Shown piece by piece: positions 60,856-64,000 of a stretch of 64,000 bases of DNA. The stretch spans positions 248,001 through 312,000 of the forward strand of contig JANQAE010000004.1 in NCBI GenBank assembly GCA_024707225.1, in the 5' to 3' direction. This DNA comes from Dokdonella sp. GTDB taxonomy: Bacteria > Pseudomonadota > Gammaproteobacteria > Xanthomonadales > Rhodanobacteraceae. Made by a program: the position numbers and the translations under genes. The notes beneath the pieces are model-generated. The model had not been told where the DNA came from and made no database searches. It saw nothing but the letters and a program-made list of their open reading frames with translations. Position 1 is the first letter of the stretch. Every line of letters starts with the position of its first letter.

Positions 60856-61521
60856 ATGAGTGTTCGGCGAATCCTGTCCCTCGCGCTGCTGGTCGGCACC
60901 GGCGCCGCGCATGCCGCCGGCGATGCGCCCAAGCCCATTCTCGGCGACGCCAAGGCCGGCGAGGCCAAGGCCGCGGTCTGCGGCGCCTGCCACGGCATGG
61001 ACGGCAACGCCGCCGACAAGATGTACCCGAAGCTGGCCGGCCAGAACGAGGCCTACATCGCCCACCAGCTCGAGCTGTTCAAGAGCGGCAAGCGCAACAA
61101 CCCGATCATGATGCCGTTCGCGGCGCCGCTGTCGACCCAGGACATGCACGACCTCGGCGCGTTCTTCGCGACCAAGACCTCGCTGCCGGGCGTCGCCGAC
61201 GATGCGCTGCTGGCGCGCGGCAGCACGCTCTACCGCTCCGGCGACGCCAAGACCGGCGTGCCGGCCTGCATGGCCTGCCACGGCCCGAGCGGCCGCGGCA
61301 TGGCCGGCACCGGCTATCCGCAGCTCAGCGGCCAGTGGGCCGACTACGTCAGCGCGCGCCTGAAGGGCTGGAAGGACGGCAGTGGCGCGATCGACGACGC
61401 GCATGCCCAGGTCATGCAGACGATCGCCGAGCGCCTGACCGAGCAGGACATCGCCGCGGTATCGTCCTACGTCGAGGGTCTGCACACCGCGGCGGCCAAG
61501 GCCGAGACCGCCGCGAAGTAG
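60856..61521 (+). CDS. Dihaem cytochrome c4
   Basis: 221 residues with a signal peptide (ILSLALLVGTGAAHA). Two CxxCH sites, CGACH (42-46) and CMACH (138-142), lie in two homologous halves, each with a downstream Met-containing loop (NPIMMPFAAPLS and HAQVMQTIAERLTEQDIAAVSSYVEGL). It matches c4 cytochromes that carry electrons to cbb3-type or other oxidases in the periplasm. It precedes two DsbA-like genes, an arrangement known in Xanthomonadales and Pseudomonas. Driven by a clear sigma70 promoter. Confidence 0.93.
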   Translation: MSVRRILSLALLVGTGAAHAAGDAPKPILGDAKAGEAKAAVCGACHGMDGNAADKMYPKLAGQNEAYIAHQLELFKSGKRNNPIMMPFAAPLSTQDMHDLGAFFATKTSLPGVADDALLARGSTLYRSGDAKTGVPACMACHGPSGRGMAGTGYPQLSGQWADYVSARLKGWKDGSGAIDDAHAQVMQTIAERLTEQDIAAVSSYVEGLHTAAAKAETAAK

Positions 61522-61624
61522 TTCCCGCGGGAACCTTCGCCGCGATCGGGGCTCTCTACGGACCCGTCCCGGCGCGGCGGGCCGGCCCGCATCGTTCCAC
61601 GCGCAATCCTCTTACGGAGTCTCC

Positions 61625-62299
61625 ATGCTGAAGTCGCTCGTTTTCCTGCTGGCCGGCGTCGCCGCGGCGTCCGCATCGGCCCAGACCCCCGCGCCCGCCC
61701 AGTGGCAGGCCGGCAAGCACTACTTCGTGATCGAGCCGCCGCAGGCGACGCCGGGCGGCGACAAGGTCGACGTCGTCGAGGTGTTCTCGTACGGCTGCCC
61801 GGCCTGCAACAGCTTCGCGCCGATCGCCGACCGCCTGAAGGCCGCGCTGCCGCCGAACGCCGCGATGCGCTACGTACCGGCCTCGTTCAACACCGCCGAA
61901 TCCTGGCCGCTGTTCCAGCGCGCGTTCTTCACCGCGCAGGCGCTCGGCATCGTCGACAAGTCGCACAATGCGACCTTCCCCGCGGTCTGGGGCAACGGGC
62001 CGCTGTCGATCCGCGACGCGTCGACCGGCCGCATGATCAAGCCGACGATCGAGGACGCCGCCAAGTTCTACGCGCAGTTCGGCGTCAGCGCCGAGGACTT
62101 CGTCGCGACCGCCAACTCGTTCGCGATCAACACCAGCATGAAACGGGCCGACGCCTGGATCAAGGCGACCGGCGTGGACTCCACCCCGACCATCGTCGTC
62201 AACGGCAAGTATCGCGTCACCGGCCTGTCGGCCGGCAGCTGGGAGAACATCATCCCGGTCGTGCAGTACCTGGTGCAGAAGGAAACGACCGGCGGCTGA
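61625..62299 (+). CDS. dsbA: Periplasmic thiol:disulfide interchange protein, DsbA-like (CPAC)
   Basis: 224 residues, signal peptide ending SASA/QTP. The thioredoxin-fold active site is FSYGCPACNSF (C58-P-A-C61), and the cis-Pro loop is VDSTPTIVVNGKYRVTG. Start YFVIEPPQAT and a helical insertion match the DsbA of gammaproteobacteria. It introduces disulfides in exported proteins. It is followed 49 bp downstream by a second DsbA-like gene with a different active site. CPAC differs from the classical CPHC and should alter redox potential. Confidence 0.9.
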   Translation: MLKSLVFLLAGVAAASASAQTPAPAQWQAGKHYFVIEPPQATPGGDKVDVVEVFSYGCPACNSFAPIADRLKAALPPNAAMRYVPASFNTAESWPLFQRAFFTAQALGIVDKSHNATFPAVWGNGPLSIRDASTGRMIKPTIEDAAKFYAQFGVSAEDFVATANSFAINTSMKRADAWIKATGVDSTPTIVVNGKYRVTGLSAGSWENIIPVVQYLVQKETTGG

Positions 62300-62348
62300 C
62301 CGGCCGCTGCGCACCCCCATTCCCCCGTCTCAACGAGGACACCACGAC

Positions 62349-63023
62349 ATGCTGCGCTCGATCTCCCTGCTGCTGACCGGCCTGCTGGCCGTGACCGCCT
62401 GCCATGCCGACGACAAGACGCCGGCCAAGGCCGCCGCCGCGCCGACCCAATGGGTCGAAGGCACGCACTACTTCCCGGTCGACCCGCCGCAGCCGACCAG
62501 CAGCGGCGACAAGATCGAAGTGCTCGAGGTGTTCAGCTACGCCTGCGTGCACTGCGCGCATTTCGAGCCGTATGCGCAGCAGCTCAAGAAGGAGCTGCCG
62601 GGCTATGCGGCGTTCTCGGCGATGCCGGCGATCTTCAACCCGTCCTGGGAGCCGTTCGCGCGCGCCTACTACGCGGCGCAGTCGCTCGGCGTGCTCGACA
62701 AGACCCATCAGGCGCTGTTCGACGCGCTGCATCGCGACCGCGAGCCGATCCGCGACATCAACGACCTGGCCCAGTTCTACGCGCGCCACGGCGTGGAGGC
62801 CAACAAGTTCCTGTCGGCGGCCAGCTCGTTCGAGGTCGAGTCGAAGCTGGCGCGCTCGCGCCAGGCCGTGCCGCAGTACGGCGTCGACGGCACGCCGACG
62901 ATCATCGTCGCCGGCAAGTACCGCATCACCGGCCAGTCGGCCGGCGGCTTCCCGCAGGTGGTCGAGCTGACACGCTACCTGGTCGAGCGCGAACACGCGG
63001 CCAAGGGCAAGGGCAAGGCCTGA
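62349..63023 (+). CDS. DsbA-like disulfide oxidoreductase, predicted lipoprotein (CVHC)
   Basis: 224 residues. The signal peptide LLLTGLLAVTACHADD carries a possible lipobox (VTAC, Cys18). The active site is FSYACVHCAHF (C66-V-H-C69), with cis-Pro loop VDGTPTIIVAGKYRITG. Overall about half of the positions match the preceding DsbA, so the two are tandem paralogues. It ends in a Lys/Gly-rich tail (AAKGKGKA). A membrane-tethered and a soluble DsbA in tandem is a known Xanthomonadales arrangement, possibly dividing substrates. Confidence 0.88.
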   Translation: MLRSISLLLTGLLAVTACHADDKTPAKAAAAPTQWVEGTHYFPVDPPQPTSSGDKIEVLEVFSYACVHCAHFEPYAQQLKKELPGYAAFSAMPAIFNPSWEPFARAYYAAQSLGVLDKTHQALFDALHRDREPIRDINDLAQFYARHGVEANKFLSAASSFEVESKLARSRQAVPQYGVDGTPTIIVAGKYRITGQSAGGFPQVVELTRYLVEREHAAKGKGKA

Positions 63024-63111
63024 ACGACACGCCACGGCCGGGCCGGCGCGCACGCGATCGTGTGACCGGCTCGGCTTGCGCGCGGCGGCACGGAACCCTA
63101 CGTTGTCGTCC

Positions 63112-63947
63112 GTGAATCCGCCGACGGCCGCCGCACCGCCCGCTCCGACGCAGCTGCGTCTGCTGAGCTGCAACATCCTCGCCGGCGGCAGCATGCGCCG
63201 CTACCGCGACTACGTGACGCGCGGGCTCCATCACGTGCTGCCGGCCGCCGGCAAGCGCGCCAATCTCGACGGTCTGGCGCGTGTCTGCGCCGACTTCGAC
63301 GTGGTCGCGCTGCAGGAGGCCGATCCGGGCAGCCTGCGCTCGGGCTTCCTGAATCAGACCCAGTATCTGGCCGAGGCGGCCGGTTTCCCGTTCTGGAGCC
63401 ACCAGCCGAACCGGCGCGTCTCGCGCATCGCCTCCTCGAGCAACGGCCTGCTCGCGCGCCGCCAGCCCGACGAGGTGCTGTCCTACCCGCTGCCGGGGCG
63501 CATTCCGGGCGCGGCGCGTTATGGGTGCGGTTCGGCCAGGGCGACCAGGAACTGGTCGTCGTGATCGCGCATCTGTCGCTGGGCCAGCAGGCGCGCATGC
63601 GTCAGCTCGATTTCCTGGCCGAGCTGATCAGCACGCATCCGCACGCGGTGCTGATGGGCGATCTGAACACGACCGCGCAGAGCCCGGAGCTGCGCCGCTT
63701 CTGCGAGCGCACCACGCTGGCGCTGCCCGGCGACCCGCCGCTGACGTTTCCGAGCTGGCGGCCGAACCGCGCGATCGACCACATCCTGGTCTCGCGCGGT
63801 CTGATCGTCGACGACCTCTGGGCGGTGCCGCATCCGGTGTCCGACCACCTGCCGATCGCCGCGACGATCCGCCTGCCCGAGCCGCTGAGCGCACTCGGAT
63901 CGCCGCCGCGCGTGGCCGTGCCGGCGGCGGCGGACGGCAGCGTCTGA
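63112..63947 (+). CDS. Endonuclease/exonuclease/phosphatase family protein (one frameshift)
   Basis: About 278 residues. EEP-fold signatures are LRLLSCNILAGGS (metal Asn), DFDVVALQEADPGS (catalytic Glu), VLMGDLNTTAQSP (D-x-N), and RAIDHILVS...PVSDHLPIAATIRLP (SDH). The frame changes by one base near 63515, between PGRIPGA and VRFGQGDQELVVVIAHL, and both sides are conserved. There is no signal peptide, so it is probably cytoplasmic. Substrate (DNA, RNA or phospholipid) cannot be predicted. The GTG at 63112 or TTG at 63103 may start translation. Confidence 0.8.
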
Positions 63948-64000
63948 ACCGCGGCCCCGGCGGCGCGCCGCGCCGGCCCTGCCAGCGGCGCCGCGCTACA

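Overview
The window is a high-GC (about 70%) stretch of a gammaproteobacterial chromosome. Gene content and order point to the Xanthomonadales, most likely the Rhodanobacteraceae (Dokdonella-like). This placement is inferred from familiar gene neighbourhoods (rsmI-lpoA-yraN-dolP, the glyA-nrdR-rib-nusB-thiL-pgpA block, paired DsbA genes behind a cytochrome c4) and was not tested by a search. No insertion sequence, prophage, CRISPR array or rRNA was seen.

Layout. 0-3.2 kb holds two minus-strand genes for exported proteins (a beta-propeller with a tripartite C-terminal tail and a metzincin protease) in DNA that is locally much poorer in GC. 3.5-7.6 kb holds a membrane-bound EAL protein, kynurenine 3-monooxygenase and a DUF3293 protein. 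7.7-7.8 kb holds a small C-rich RNA gene resembling sX13 of Xanthomonas, with its own promoter, operator-like dyads and terminator. 8-13.3 kb carries rsmI, lpoA, yraN, dolP and a GlcD-type oxidase. 13.6-15 kb has two small exported proteins. 15.4-22.8 kb is the riboflavin, thiamine and one-carbon block, all on the minus strand. 23-25.8 kb holds ettA and pyrF. 25.8-31.5 kb is a minus-strand cluster of a TPR-containing Ser/Thr kinase, a protein fusing a PqqD-like winged helix to a GT-A-type glycosyltransferase, and a GT2 glycosyltransferase. 31.5-36.5 kb has a dicarboxylate symporter, a TonB-dependent receptor and tRNA-Arg(CCU). 36.7-42.3 kb is a cyanophycin cluster (cphB, cphA, CphA-like Mur ligase), followed by an ALDH7-type aldehyde dehydrogenase. 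44.2-50.8 kb is a minus-strand run of ECF sigma factor, Ser/Thr kinase, exported beta-helix protein and exported plant-type LRR protein. 50.9-54.6 kb has a methyltransferase, a cytochrome c, pyrD and murB. 54.5-60.7 kb has a third TPR-kinase divergent from a DUF1800/DUF1501 pair. 60.8-64 kb has cytochrome c4, two DsbA-like proteins and an endonuclease/exonuclease/phosphatase protein.

Two themes stand out. First, four unrelated exported proteins (metzincin, beta-helix, LRR and DUF1501) end in the same short motif, approximately D-x-[I/L]-[F/L]-x-[D/N/S]-G-F-[E/Q/D], which looks like a sorting or processing tag. Second, three large kinase-TM-TPR proteins each sit beside envelope or surface genes, and two of these neighbourhoods contain tagged proteins. 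Together they suggest a surface-protein system under kinase and ECF-sigma control.

Caution: twelve otherwise well-conserved genes, including pyrD, are interrupted by one to three small indels, nearly all in G/C runs and mostly consistent with a single lost base. This is the signature of uncorrected sequencing error. I annotate these genes as whole CDSs and give the approximate break points.
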